Origin: Pseudomonas sp. RC10 | GTDB taxonomy: Bacteria > Pseudomonadota > Gammaproteobacteria > Pseudomonadales > Pseudomonadaceae | Length of the DNA: 64,000 nt | Assembly (NCBI RefSeq): GCF_038397775.1 | Contig: NZ_CP151650.1 | Location: 4,278,001-4,342,000, forward strand | Direction: 5' to 3' | Shown: positions 26,969 through 35,553 of the stretch, in pieces | How positions within the stretch are numbered: position 1 is the stretch's first letter | Layout of the letters: each line of letters begins with the position of its first letter | Notes under the pieces: generated by a model | What the model was told of the DNA's origin: nothing | The model's database searches: none | Seen by the model: the letters and a program-made list of their open reading frames with translations, nothing else | Made by a program: the position numbers and the translations under genes

Positions 26969-27766
26969 ATGGATTTGGGAATCAAAGGCCGCGTGGCACT
27001 GATCACGGGCGCCAGTGGCGGCATCGGCTTGGCGACCGCCACCCTGCTCAGCGAAGAAGGCGTGCGGCTGGTGCTGAGCGATATCGACCAGGACAAGCTG
27101 GAAAAGGCCTGCGCAGGCCTTGGGACAGAATGCGTATTCGTCGCCGCCGATTTGACCCGTCAGGATGAGGTCGAAAAGGTGATCAAGGCCGGTGAAGCGA
27201 AGTTCGGCCAAGTGGACATTGTCGTGCATACGGCCGGGGTGACTGGGGCCAAGGGCGATCCACTGGAACTGTCCGACGACGATTATCTGGAGGCCTGGAA
27301 CACCGATTTCTTCTCGGCGGTGCGGGTGGCGCGGGCGACGATTCCGGCGATGCGTTCACGCCAGTGGGGGCGCTTCGTCTGCATTACGTCGGAGAACTCG
27401 GTACAGCCGTATTGGGAAGAGGCGGTCTACAACACGGCCAAGGCAGCCCTCGGCGCATTTATCAAGAACCTGTCCTATAAAGAAGCGGCCGACGGCGTGC
27501 TGTGCAACACCGTGGCGCCTGCCTTCATCGAAACGGGCATGACCGACGGCATGATGAAAAAACGTGCCGAAGAAATGGGCGTGTCGTTCGATGAAGCGAT
27601 CAAGAGCTTCCTCGACGAAGAACGTCCCGGCATCGTGCAGAAACGCCGGGGCAAGCCTGAGGAAGTCGCATCGGCTATCGCTCTGTTAGTGTCGGACCGA
27701 GCGTCGTTCATCAACGGCAGCAACGTGCGGGTCGATGGCGGGTCGGTGCAGGCGATTCAGAACTGA
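26969..27766 (+). CDS. short-chain dehydrogenase/reductase (SDR)
   Basis: A 265-aa classical SDR: TGASGGIGLATA (NAD(P)-binding, residues about 13-24), VHTAGVTGA (NAG-type motif), the catalytic Ser in VCITSENSVQP, and YNTAKAAL (Tyr-x-x-x-Lys). The usual C-terminal INGSNVRVDGGS is present. An Asp in LVLSDIDQDK at the end of strand 2 favours NAD over NADP. The ATG with GAGGTGG ahead was chosen over one 21 bases upstream. Substrate unknown. Confidence 0.9.
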   Translation: MDLGIKGRVALITGASGGIGLATATLLSEEGVRLVLSDIDQDKLEKACAGLGTECVFVAADLTRQDEVEKVIKAGEAKFGQVDIVVHTAGVTGAKGDPLELSDDDYLEAWNTDFFSAVRVARATIPAMRSRQWGRFVCITSENSVQPYWEEAVYNTAKAALGAFIKNLSYKEAADGVLCNTVAPAFIETGMTDGMMKKRAEEMGVSFDEAIKSFLDEERPGIVQKRRGKPEEVASAIALLVSDRASFINGSNVRVDGGSVQAIQN

Positions 27767-27794
27767 GGGAGGGTTTGTAGCGGCCGCGCCAGAC

Positions 27795-27945
27795 ACAGAT
27801 CGCCGCCGTCGTAACCTCCGACGTCTCCCACAAGGAAAACATGACGGTCGGGATTCGCGGCACCCGCTGAATCCGGGGAAACACCGCAGAACTGTGGGAG
27901 CAGCCGGAGCTGTGCGACAGCCGCGAAAGCGGTGGGTCAGTGACT
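27795..27945. repeat. REP pair between SDR gene and the tandem array
   Basis: A forward half (GCCGCCGTCGTAACCTCCGA, ending TCTCCCAC at 27831) and a reverse half (GTGGGAGCAGCCGGAGCTGT, from 27894, ending AAAGCGGTGGGTCAG) enclose about 60 bases. The reverse half matches the last part of the 251-bp units that follow, as if the array's first unit were incomplete. Confidence 0.75.
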
Positions 27946-27950
27946 TGACG

Positions 27951-28510
27951 GTTGCCTGACACACCGCCTTCGCGGCCGTCGCACAGCTCCGGCTGCTCCC
28001 ACGGAAATGAGTGGCGTGGCGGCCAGAACAACCCTGCTTCCATTCAGTTCTGCAGCGCATATGGCGGCAGTCTTCCAGATATCCCTGCTCATGACTGCCA
28101 ACCAATTGCACGAAGCTCCACGTGTTCTGCGTCGATCCCAATATCTGTGGGAGCAGCCGGAGGTTACGACGGCCGCGAAAGCGGTGGATCCGTGACTCAA
28201 CGGTTGCCTGACACACCGCCTTCACGGCCGTCACACAGCTCCGGCTGCTCCCACGGAAATGAGTGGCGTGGCGGCCAGAACAACCCTGCTTCCATTCAGT
28301 TCTGCAGCGCATATGGGGGCAGTCTTCCAGATATCCCTGCTCATGACTGCCAACCAATTGCACGAAGCTCCACGTGTTCTGCGTCGATCCCAATATGTGG
28401 GAGCAGCCGGAGCTGTGCGACGGCCGCGAAAGCGTTGGGTCAGTGACTTAACGGTTGCCTGACACACCGCCTTCGCGGCCGTCGCACAGCTCCGGCTGCT
28501 CCCACCGAAA
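27951..28510. repeat. tandem array, period about 251 bp: REP + copy of DUF2252 3' end + reverse REP
   Basis: Units start with GTTGCCTGACACACCGCCTT at 27951, 28203 and 28453. Units 1 and 2 (252 and 250 bp) are nearly identical; unit 3 runs into the real DUF2252 gene end. Each unit is a forward REP half (CCGTCGCACAGCTCCGGCTG), about 80 bp matching the last codons and stop of the DUF2252 gene, a short spacer, and a reverse REP half. On the minus strand the captured piece still reads QLVGSHEQGYLEDC, matching QLVGSHEQGYLEHC of the intact gene. It then shifts frame. Confidence 0.9.
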
Positions 28511-28551
28511 TGAATGACGTGGCGGCCTGCCGAGAACGACTCCGCTTCCAT

Positions 28552-29736
28552 TCAGTTCTGCAGCGCGTACCGTCGGCAATGTTCCAGATACCCCTGCTCA
28601 TGACTGCCAACCAATTGCACGACGCTGGACCACAGCCAGGACGGCGCATCCAGTGTTTGGGTGCGGTTGGCTTGCAGTTCGCGAATCCACGCGGCACGGG
28701 TCGCCAGATCCATCTGCCGCGCATGGGCAATGCCCACCACTTTTGCCAGATACCCTGCGGCACGCATGGCTTCCGGCTGGCTGAGTTGATCCAGCTCCAG
28801 CTTCATATCCTGGGGCAGCAGCTCGCGAATGAAAAAACCATGGTCCAACATACGCGTCGCAACCATGCGGTTGCCCAGACCGGGTGACAAGCTTCGTGCG
28901 CCTTCGACCACCCGCTTGCCGTTATCCCGAGGCATGCCCGCCCTGACCGTACGCGGCGCGGCGGCAGCCACGGCTTCCTTGATGTCGAGCAGGCAAAGAT
29001 CCTGATCGTCGTCATCGCCCACACCAATCAGCACGGCATAGCGCAACAGGCCTAACGAGCTACAGCCCTTGACCCAATAGGCCGAATCCAGCAGCTCGAC
29101 GCGGTCATCCTTCGACCGGCCTTTCAGCGAGGTCACCAGCGCGTGAATCTCATCCGTTGCGCACAAAATTTTCAGCGCGTTGCGCTCATCCTTGGACAAC
29201 GCCCAGAAGTGCTTGCCCAGCGGAATGGTCGGCTTCATGTCTTCGATGCGTTCCTGGGCAAGGTGCTTCCAGGTGCGCTGCACGGCGCTGCGCATCCCGG
29301 CCTTCACCTGCGCCGGTCGTTGCGGTTCTTCCTCGTCGTTGGCTTCGAAGGCCTGTTCGTATCCGAGCATCATTTCTTCAAGCATCCGTGCTGTGGCGAC
29401 TCCCGGCAGATCAGAACCGCGGGCTGCCGTGGCCAATGACAGCGCCAGGCGCACCAGATCGTGGGCCGGGTTGCCAATGACAGTCTGGTCCAGGTCGCGG
29501 ATGTGAATGTCGATCTTGCCCTTGAGGTCGCCGGTCGGCCCCAGATTGCCCGCGTGGCAGTCGCCGCAAATCCACACCGGCGGTCCACTGGGCAGGCGTC
29601 TGCCGGGCTGGGAATGCAGCCACTCGTAAAACTGCACTGTGCTGCCGCGCACATATGCGTGGGCGGAACGGGCCATTTTCAGGTTGCGGAGTTGAGTGAG
29701 AGGTTCCAGCCGTGCCGTGGGACGAGGGGTTTTCAT
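28552..29736 (-). CDS. DUF2252-family protein
   Basis: A 394-aa protein matching DUF2252: VWICGDCHAGNLGPTGDLKG near residue 55, DIHIRDLDQTVIGNPAHDLV, GCSSLGLLRYAVLIGVGDD and FFIRELLPQDMKLELDQLSQ. The GDCHxxN and DLDQ motifs resemble the catalytic loop and metal Asp of aminoglycoside-phosphotransferase/kinase-like folds, so a kinase-like activity is possible, but no function is established. Start not certain: the ATG (MKTPRPTAR) and a GTG 42 bases upstream both lack a clear ribosome site. Its 3' end has been copied into the adjacent tandem array. Confidence 0.85.
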   Translation of the reverse strand: MKTPRPTARLEPLTQLRNLKMARSAHAYVRGSTVQFYEWLHSQPGRRLPSGPPVWICGDCHAGNLGPTGDLKGKIDIHIRDLDQTVIGNPAHDLVRLALSLATAARGSDLPGVATARMLEEMMLGYEQAFEANDEEEPQRPAQVKAGMRSAVQRTWKHLAQERIEDMKPTIPLGKHFWALSKDERNALKILCATDEIHALVTSLKGRSKDDRVELLDSAYWVKGCSSLGLLRYAVLIGVGDDDDQDLCLLDIKEAVAAAAPRTVRAGMPRDNGKRVVEGARSLSPGLGNRMVATRMLDHGFFIRELLPQDMKLELDQLSQPEAMRAAGYLAKVVGIAHARQMDLATRAAWIRELQANRTQTLDAPSWLWSSVVQLVGSHEQGYLEHCRRYALQN

Positions 29737-29924
29737 GAATGCGTCTTTGAGAGGGGAGGCTCTATTGACCCGCACCACGGCCTGAACGTTTCAGAATGTT
29801 TCAACAAACCACCTCTCCGACACGTTCGGGCAAATTCGCTGAATTATCTTGATCAGGAGGACTCTCTTTTTCAGGCAGCACTTTCAATGCGTCCTTTTAA
29901 AAAGCTTTTTGTGAGAGAACCGAG

Positions 29925-30149
29925 ATGGCCAACAGCACCCACTTCCGCATCGATTACCTGATCCACGGCAGTTATAAAACCTTCTACATCCACTCCCCGG
30001 CCATGGACGCAAGTGAGGCCTGGCACTGGGCGACGGTCGATGCCGGTATTGGCCAGATTCCCAAGTACCGCTCCGACAAAGTGCCGCGTCTGACCCAGCG
30101 CCAGGCCGAGCAGTTGGGCCTGACACACGTGGAATGGACCGCTGCCTGA
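29925..30149 (+). CDS. small conserved 74-aa protein (possibly DUF6555), paralogue of the one at 62990
   Basis: A 74-aa soluble protein. Visible pattern: HFRIDYLIHGSYKTFYIHSP, MDASEAWHWATVDAGIGQIP, KYRSDKVPR and QLGLTHVEW. About 70% of positions match the other 74-aa protein in this window, so it is a real gene of a small family. No enzyme or DNA-binding motif is apparent and function is unknown. A terminator follows directly, so it is a single-gene unit, divergent from the DUF2252 gene. Confidence 0.85.
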   Translation: MANSTHFRIDYLIHGSYKTFYIHSPAMDASEAWHWATVDAGIGQIPKYRSDKVPRLTQRQAEQLGLTHVEWTAA

Positions 30150-30160
30150 CCCTGCATCTG

Positions 30161-30193
30161 GACGGATGAATTTTCGCGTCCGTCTTCTTTTTT
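30161..30193 (+). terminator. intrinsic terminator after the 74-aa gene
   Basis: GACGGA and TCCGTC arms enclose a 12-base loop and are followed by the T-rich tract TTCTTTTTT. It lies 12 bases after the stop codon. Confidence 0.75.
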
Positions 30194-30274
30194 CCTGGCG
30201 TCTTGTCCCGTCAAAACTGCTAACGTGGCCGCCACTGCGGACCCATTGATCAACGACAAGACGTAAGGAACGCC

Positions 30275-30757
30275 ATGTTCAAGTTCATCTTTCTCGCTGT
30301 ACTGATTGGCATCGGTGGCACGGCCCTGCTCGACCTCTGGGCCTTGTTTCTGAAAAAGGCGTTTGGTTTGCCAACGGCGCCATGGCATTTGGTGGGCCGC
30401 TGGTTCGCGGGCATGCGCGAGGGCCACTTCGTGCACCACCGAGGCATCGGCAATTCCCCTGAAGTCCACAACGAGCTGAAAATCGGCTGGACCATGCACT
30501 ACGTGGTCGGCATCGTATTCGCGGCGGTGTTGCTAATGATCTGGGGCGTGCAGTGGGCGCACTCGCCGACCTTCTTTCCGGCACTGATCGTCGGTCTGGT
30601 CACCGTCGGTGCGGGCTGGTACATCCTGCAACCGGGCATGGGCGTCGGGGTCGCGTGCAACAAGGCGCCAAACCCGAACATGGCCCGTATGCAGAACGTC
30701 GTGGGCCATGTGGTGTTTGCGATTGGCATGTATTGGACGGCGTTGATCGTGGGGTGA
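30275..30757 (+). CDS. DUF2938-family membrane protein
   Basis: A 160-aa inner-membrane protein with four hydrophobic helices: residues 3-22 (KFIFLAVLIGIGGTALLDLW), about 70-90 (MHYVVGIVFAAVLLMIWGVQ), about 98-118 and about 142-158. It matches DUF2938 in length and in LVGRWFAGMREGHFVH and the GAGWYILQPGMGVGVACNKAP segment. Function unknown. AAGGA is placed before the ATG. It converges with the beta-lactamase gene. Confidence 0.85.
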   Translation: MFKFIFLAVLIGIGGTALLDLWALFLKKAFGLPTAPWHLVGRWFAGMREGHFVHHRGIGNSPEVHNELKIGWTMHYVVGIVFAAVLLMIWGVQWAHSPTFFPALIVGLVTVGAGWYILQPGMGVGVACNKAPNPNMARMQNVVGHVVFAIGMYWTALIVG

Positions 30758-30808
30758 TGGCTTCCTGCCAACCCCAGTCACTGAAGGCGTGGCACGCACG
30801 CTTTTGGT

Positions 30809-31693
30809 TTACAACTCCGCCACGATCCGGCCGATGTCAGCCATGACAGCATTGACCTGTTCGGCATTGGCCCGCGATTCGCTGTAGTACACCGTCACGA
30901 TCAGCGGAGCGCGGTGGGTGGGCCAGAGGATCGCCACGTCGTTGCTGGCGTTGTTCGCGCCGGAGCCAGTCTTGTCGCCAACCCGCCATTTCTTCGGCAA
31001 CCCCGCTCGCAGCTTTTTGTCGCCCGTGGTGTTGCTGACCAGCCAGGCGATCAGTTGATCACGCGAGGCGCCGGTCAGCACGTCGCCGAAGATGAGCGAG
31101 CGCAGGGTCTGCAACATGGCAATCGGGGTAGTGGTGTCTTGCGGATCACCCGCGCGGTTTTCGTTCAGCTCGGGTTCGCGGCGGTCCAGTCGGGTCACGT
31201 CATCGCCGGTCCAGCGCAGCCACTGGGTCAATCCCGCCGGCCCGCCGAAGCTGTCGAGCAGCAGGTTGGCGGCGGTGTTGTCGCTCAGGGTCACGGCAGC
31301 TTCGCAGATCGAACCCACGCTCAGACCAGCCTCCCCCGTGTGTTTTTCGGTGGTGGGCGAATACGGCACCAGTTGGTCCTTGCCGTAGACGATCAGCCGC
31401 GACAGGTCTTCTTCCTTGCGATCGACGCGGGCCAATACGTGGGCCGCCGCCAAGGCCTTGAATGTGCTGCACATCGCGAAGCGTTCATCCCCGCGATGGC
31501 TGACGAGGCGCTGGCTGCCGGTGTCGAGGATGGCCACGCCCAGACGTCCGCCGTGGCGGTGTTCAAGTTCGGCGAGTTTTTGCTGGAGGGAGGCGTCGGA
31601 TGAGCCGTCGGCATCGCTGGCCAGAGCCTTCAGGCTCCACAGCGTTGGCACCGCGAGCAGCGCGGCGCCGAGAAGGGTTCTGCGAGTGATCAA
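30809..31693 (-). CDS. class A beta-lactamase
   Basis: A 294-aa serine beta-lactamase with the full class A set: S76-T-F-K79 (in MCSTFKALAAAH), S137-D-N139 (TLSDNTAANLLLD), the omega-loop Glu in REPELNENRAGDP (E173-P-E175-L-N177) and K241-T-G (VGDKTGSGANNASND). Cys precedes the active Ser, but no partner Cys follows KTG, so a KPC-type disulfide is absent. The N-terminus (MITRRTLLGAALLAVPTLWS) is a twin-arginine-like signal. The start codon appears to be TTG with AAGGA 7 bases ahead. It hydrolyses beta-lactams in the periplasm; no ampR-like regulator is adjacent. Confidence 0.92.
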   Translation of the reverse strand: MITRRTLLGAALLAVPTLWSLKALASDADGSSDASLQQKLAELEHRHGGRLGVAILDTGSQRLVSHRGDERFAMCSTFKALAAAHVLARVDRKEEDLSRLIVYGKDQLVPYSPTTEKHTGEAGLSVGSICEAAVTLSDNTAANLLLDSFGGPAGLTQWLRWTGDDVTRLDRREPELNENRAGDPQDTTTPIAMLQTLRSLIFGDVLTGASRDQLIAWLVSNTTGDKKLRAGLPKKWRVGDKTGSGANNASNDVAILWPTHRAPLIVTVYYSESRANAEQVNAVMADIGRIVAEL

Positions 31694-31787
31694 AATGCAC
31701 GTCCTTGTTGTGGCAGATGAACGACATAATCACCGAAACGGCCACCGTCTGCCACGACGACCGTTACACCTCGGCGACCTGTTTTGT

Positions 31788-32216
31788 TTAGGCAGGCACG
31801 CCCAGAATGACGTGGGACGCCTTAATGATCGCGGTCGTGCTGACGCCAGTGGCCAGGCCCAATTCGGTGACGGCTTCGCGGGTGACGATGGCGTACACCT
31901 CGGTGCCGCCGGCCAGGGTGACGACCACCTCGGCATTGACCGCACCGTCGCTGACGCGGGTCACGGTGCCTTTCAGCGTGTTGCGTGCCGAGAGACGAAA
32001 GCCGCTGTCGTCGGTCATCAGCATGACCCACGGCGCCTTGATCAGCGCCACCGCTTCCTTGCCCACCGCCAGGCCCAGGCTCTTGACGCTTTGCAGGGTC
32101 ACGACGGCAACAAGGTCTTCCCCGCCCGGCAAGGTCAGGGCCACTTCGGCGTTGACCGCGCCTTCCTGAATTGCCTTCACGGTGCCTTTGAATACGTTGC
32201 GCGCGCTGACTTTCAT
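31788..32216 (-). CDS. molbindin (two TOBE/Mop domains)
   Basis: A 142-aa protein made of two tandem Mop domains, residues about 1-68 (MKVSARNVFKGTVKAIQEGA, ALTLPGGEDLVAVVT) and about 72-140 (LSARNTLKGTVTRVSDGAVN, VVTLAGGTEVYAIVT). Such di-Mop molbindins bind molybdate/tungstate oxyanions in the cytoplasm for storage or homeostasis. GAGAT precedes the ATG. The molybdopterin enzyme at 22349-24703 is a possible consumer, but no mod transporter genes are nearby. Confidence 0.9.
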   Translation of the reverse strand: MKVSARNVFKGTVKAIQEGAVNAEVALTLPGGEDLVAVVTLQSVKSLGLAVGKEAVALIKAPWVMLMTDDSGFRLSARNTLKGTVTRVSDGAVNAEVVVTLAGGTEVYAIVTREAVTELGLATGVSTTAIIKASHVILGVPA

Positions 32217-32341
32217 ATGCGAAATCTCGATGGTTGAGAACGGTGTGTGATGTGAGGACGTTGAACCGACGCACATCATCCATGTAGCGCACGTGCTGTT
32301 TCAACCACTTTACGGGCGCTTCGTTCAAACGCGCATGACAA

Positions 32342-32545
32342 TCACCGATGACGGCTGAACGTCGACACCGAGCGCACCCAACTGATCAGCCGCAAGGTGG
32401 CGGGGTTGTCGTGCTCTTCATGATCGGAGGCCAGCTCACCCGCCAGGGACGCCAAGGATTGCGGCAACAGCCAGGACACTTCCTGCTCACTGGCATGGCA
32501 CAGATTGGGATCGTCTTCTTTCTCGAACGCAGGCCATTCACTCAT
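32342..32545 (-). CDS. small hypothetical protein (67 aa)
   Basis: A 67-aa acidic, soluble protein beginning MSEWPAFEKEDDPNLCHASE with a Leu-rich middle (EVSWLLPQSLASLAGELASD). A strong GGAGGT site sits 5 bases before the ATG, which argues for real translation. No known domain is recognised. It lies between the molbindin and the large oxidoreductase gene on the same strand. Confidence 0.55.
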   Translation of the reverse strand: MSEWPAFEKEDDPNLCHASEQEVSWLLPQSLASLAGELASDHEEHDNPATLRLISWVRSVSTFSRHR

Positions 32546-32602
32546 TCGGCACCTCCCGTCACAGCATGTCGTTGACACATGGATGTTCACAGATCGAGCA
32601 GC

Positions 32603-34660
32603 TTAGAGATCAAGCACCAGCGGCCCTGAAGCCGGGATTGCACAGCAGATCAGCACCTCGCCCTCCGCCGGCATTTCCGCAGGCGGAACGGGGTAGTGCA
32701 CCTGGCCCTTGACGAGCCGGGTCTTGCAGGTGCCGCACGAACCGCTGCGGCAGCTGTATTCAGGTTCCAGACCTCGACTTTCGGCCAGCTCCAGCAAGGT
32801 GCCTCCGTCGGGCTGCCAGCGCGCCTCCTTGGCGGACCGTTCGAACACCACCGGCACCGACGTGGTGGCGGCAGGCGGCTGCTGCAGCACCACCGCCTGT
32901 GGGTCGTGCGTGCGTTTGAGGGTCGAGGGGCCGAAGGTTTCCGCGTGAATCCGCTCGTCACGGATGTGCATCGCCCTCAGTTCGTCATACAGGCCCTGGG
33001 TGAAACTGGCCGGTCCGCAGACATAAAAATCGAAGTCGTCGAACGGCAACAGCGTCTTGAGCAGATTCAGGTCAATGCGACCTGCAAGGTGAAAGTCTTT
33101 GCGGGGGCGGGCCGTGCGCTCGGGTTGGCTCAGCAGGCGAACGACCGTCAGTTCTTCTCCGGCGTTGGCTACCAGTGTGTCCAATTCCTCGCGAAAAGCC
33201 AGATCCACCAGACGACGTGCACTTTGAATGAACCAGACCGGGCGTGAACGACGCTTGCGTTTGTTCTGATACAGCACCTCTCGCAGCATCGACAGCATGG
33301 GCGTGACCCCGATCCCTGCGCCCAACAGCACCAGCGGGCGCGTTTCCAGCGGCTCGACGAAGAAGCCGCCCTGAGGCGCCCGGGCGTCGATCACATCGCC
33401 CACCTTGAGCTGGTCGTGCAAATGCCCAGAGACCAGACCGTCACGTTTGACGCTGATGCGGAAAAAGTCATCGGACGGCGCGCTCGACAAGCTGTACGTG
33501 CGAATGACCGGCTTCGCCTGCCCCGGCAACGACAGGCGCAATGGCAAGTGCTGGCCTGCCTTGTAGACCGGCAAGCCTGCACCATCGACCGTCTCGAAAT
33601 GAAACGAGCGAATGCCCTCGCTTTCGTCCTGGATGCGCGTCACTCGCAAGGGCCGCCATTGATCGCGCAACGTTTCCGCCTGCAACCGGGCCGCCGCTTG
33701 ATCCCAGTCACCCGTCATCAGGCTGTTGGGAGAAAACCCTTCGAAGCCCCAACAGGAACGCAGGGCCGCTGGCCGACGAAGCACCTGATGAACCTTGACC
33801 TGCCACAGCCGCTCGGCGCCCTGGAACGCTGCGATTTCAGGGCCTTCGAGGATGACCGTGGCGTGCCCGGCGACGTGCAGCACGTCGCCGGTCGCAAAGT
33901 CGATAAACAACAGTCCGGCCTTGGGATTCACCAGCAAATTGCCCAAGGTGTTGAAAAACAGGTTGCCGGCAAAATCCGGGATCGTGAGGAGATCGCCTTC
34001 GACTCGGACAAATCCCGCGCGCCCGCCACGGTGGGACACGTCGACGAATCGACGCGCAGGATCGCCTTCAAGATCGACGTAGCTGGCGACAAAAAAGGTG
34101 TCGGCGCCGCGAATGGCGGCCACCGCCGCTTCGTCCAACGCATTCAGGCGTTCAACCGACGGCCGCTGAGCTGTGGACGGGCGTTTGCCGCTTTGCAGCG
34201 GGCGCAATTGAATGTACTGCGGGCAGTTGCCGAACGACTGGTCGACGGCGAGGGCAAAACCCTGCTCAGTCAGCGCTTCGATATGCCCATTGAGACGGTT
34301 ACGCCGACGGGTGTAGAGATCGATCCCCAACAGCCCGAGCGCCGCGCCGGGCGCGAAGGCGCTGGCGACCGGATCGTCAGCGTCCGGGGCCCAGCCGATC
34401 GCCAGGTGTTTGGGGTCGGGCGACGCAATGAAGCCTTCGTGCGCATCCATCATGCTCGCCCATGGCCAGCCCTCGCCGTCCACTGCACCGACGATCAGAT
34501 ACGGAATGTGCTCGTAGAACTCGCGGTGCTGATCCGGCATGAAATCGCGGACCACTCTGCGGCCCACGGCATCCATTCGCTCGACGACGCCCGCATGGGT
34601 TTGCACGTGCAGCTCACCGGCGTGCCAGGGCGAGTTTTTTTCCAGCGTGACAGTGTTCAT
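32603..34660 (-). CDS. PNPOx-like / ferredoxin reductase / 2Fe-2S ferredoxin fusion oxidoreductase
   Basis: A 685-aa three-part protein. Residues about 45-280: a pyridoxamine-5'-phosphate-oxidase-like split-barrel flavin domain (YEHIPYLIVGAVDGEGWPWA). Residues about 325-560: an FNR-type reductase, with RTYSLSSAP for FAD, LVLLGAGIGVTPMLSMLREV for NAD(P)H, and YVCGPASFTQGLYDELRAMH. C-terminal 90 residues: a plant-type ferredoxin domain with YSCRSGSCGTCKTRLVKG and a last Cys in VLICCAIPASG. It should pass electrons from NAD(P)H via flavin and 2Fe-2S to an unknown acceptor. GGGAG lies ahead of the ATG. Confidence 0.9.
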   Translation of the reverse strand: MNTVTLEKNSPWHAGELHVQTHAGVVERMDAVGRRVVRDFMPDQHREFYEHIPYLIVGAVDGEGWPWASMMDAHEGFIASPDPKHLAIGWAPDADDPVASAFAPGAALGLLGIDLYTRRRNRLNGHIEALTEQGFALAVDQSFGNCPQYIQLRPLQSGKRPSTAQRPSVERLNALDEAAVAAIRGADTFFVASYVDLEGDPARRFVDVSHRGGRAGFVRVEGDLLTIPDFAGNLFFNTLGNLLVNPKAGLLFIDFATGDVLHVAGHATVILEGPEIAAFQGAERLWQVKVHQVLRRPAALRSCWGFEGFSPNSLMTGDWDQAAARLQAETLRDQWRPLRVTRIQDESEGIRSFHFETVDGAGLPVYKAGQHLPLRLSLPGQAKPVIRTYSLSSAPSDDFFRISVKRDGLVSGHLHDQLKVGDVIDARAPQGGFFVEPLETRPLVLLGAGIGVTPMLSMLREVLYQNKRKRRSRPVWFIQSARRLVDLAFREELDTLVANAGEELTVVRLLSQPERTARPRKDFHLAGRIDLNLLKTLLPFDDFDFYVCGPASFTQGLYDELRAMHIRDERIHAETFGPSTLKRTHDPQAVVLQQPPAATTSVPVVFERSAKEARWQPDGGTLLELAESRGLEPEYSCRSGSCGTCKTRLVKGQVHYPVPPAEMPAEGEVLICCAIPASGPLVLDL

Positions 34661-34767
34661 GGCGCAGGCTCCCAGGGATGAGGACGCTACGATTCCAGTA
34701 CCACCACCAACGGGTGTGAAGCGATTTCGCCTCACACCCCGGTGCGTTAAAAAAGGTTTCTACCGCC

Positions 34768-35391
34768 TCACACCACCAGACCCGCTTTGGTCGTCGGCAT
34801 CGGCACGAAACCTTTCAGGCTTTCGATGCGAGCCAGCCAGTTGCGAATATTAGGATACGCCTCCAGTGAGACATTGCCTTCCGGCGCGTGGGCGATGTAA
34901 CTGTAGGCGCTCACGTCAGCGATGGTGGCGTGATCGGTGACCAGAAACTCACGGCCGTTCAGCTGCTTTTCGATGACCTGCAGCACGGCGTGGGCACGGG
35001 TAATGGTGTCCTTGGGATCAAAATCTGCACCGAATACCGTGATCAGGCGAGCGCGCGCTGGGCCCGACGCGATCTGGCCGGACGCGACCGACAACCAGCG
35101 CTGCACCTGGGCAGCGGCTTCGGCGTCGGCCGGTAGCCACTGGCCGGTGGTGTCGTACTTCTTGGCCAGGTACACCAGGATAGCCGTGGAATCGGCGATG
35201 ACCGTGTCACCGTCTTCAAGCACCGGCACCTGGCCGAAGGCGTTGATGGCCAGGTATTCAGGGGTTTTGTGGGCACCATTGGCCAGGTCGACGAACTGGA
35301 TCTGCGGCTCCAGGCCCAACAATGACAGCATCAGCTGCGCGCGGTGAGAGTGGCCAGACAACGGAAAGTGGTGAAGAGTGATGGCAGTCAT
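34768..35391 (-). CDS. glutathione S-transferase family protein
   Basis: A 207-aa GST: thioredoxin-fold N-domain ([40 protein letters not shown], with the cis-Pro and the Asp-Ser glutathione contact) and an all-helical C-domain ending [20 protein letters not shown]. In this family GST conjugates or reduces electrophiles in the cytoplasm. The ATG of [10 protein letters not shown] was chosen; an upstream start would add a charged tail. Two tandem LysR genes follow upstream on the same strand. Confidence 0.9.
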   Translation of the reverse strand: MTAITLHHFPLSGHSHRAQLMLSLLGLEPQIQFVDLANGAHKTPEYLAINAFGQVPVLEDGDTVIADSTAILVYLAKKYDTTGQWLPADAEAAAQVQRWLSVASGQIASGPARARLITVFGADFDPKDTITRAHAVLQVIEKQLNGREFLVTDHATIADVSAYSYIAHAPEGNVSLEAYPNIRNWLARIESLKGFVPMPTTKAGLVV

Positions 35392-35553
35392 TGGAAGGCT
35401 CCTGGCGGATCGTGGTTTGAGGTCTGCACGGCGGGACGTCTGCGTAGGCATTCATCGCGCTGATGGGATGAATGATGAATCACGACGTCGATGTGCAGAA
35501 TCACCAGCGAAAGCAATCCAGCGTTTCAGAAAATGAAAGGGTGCCGCTTCGTC

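Noticed and set aside
27951..28510. CRISPR-like direct repeats
   Set aside because: The repeats are about 251 bp, only three, contiguous, and match a gene end and REPs; no spacers or cas genes are seen.
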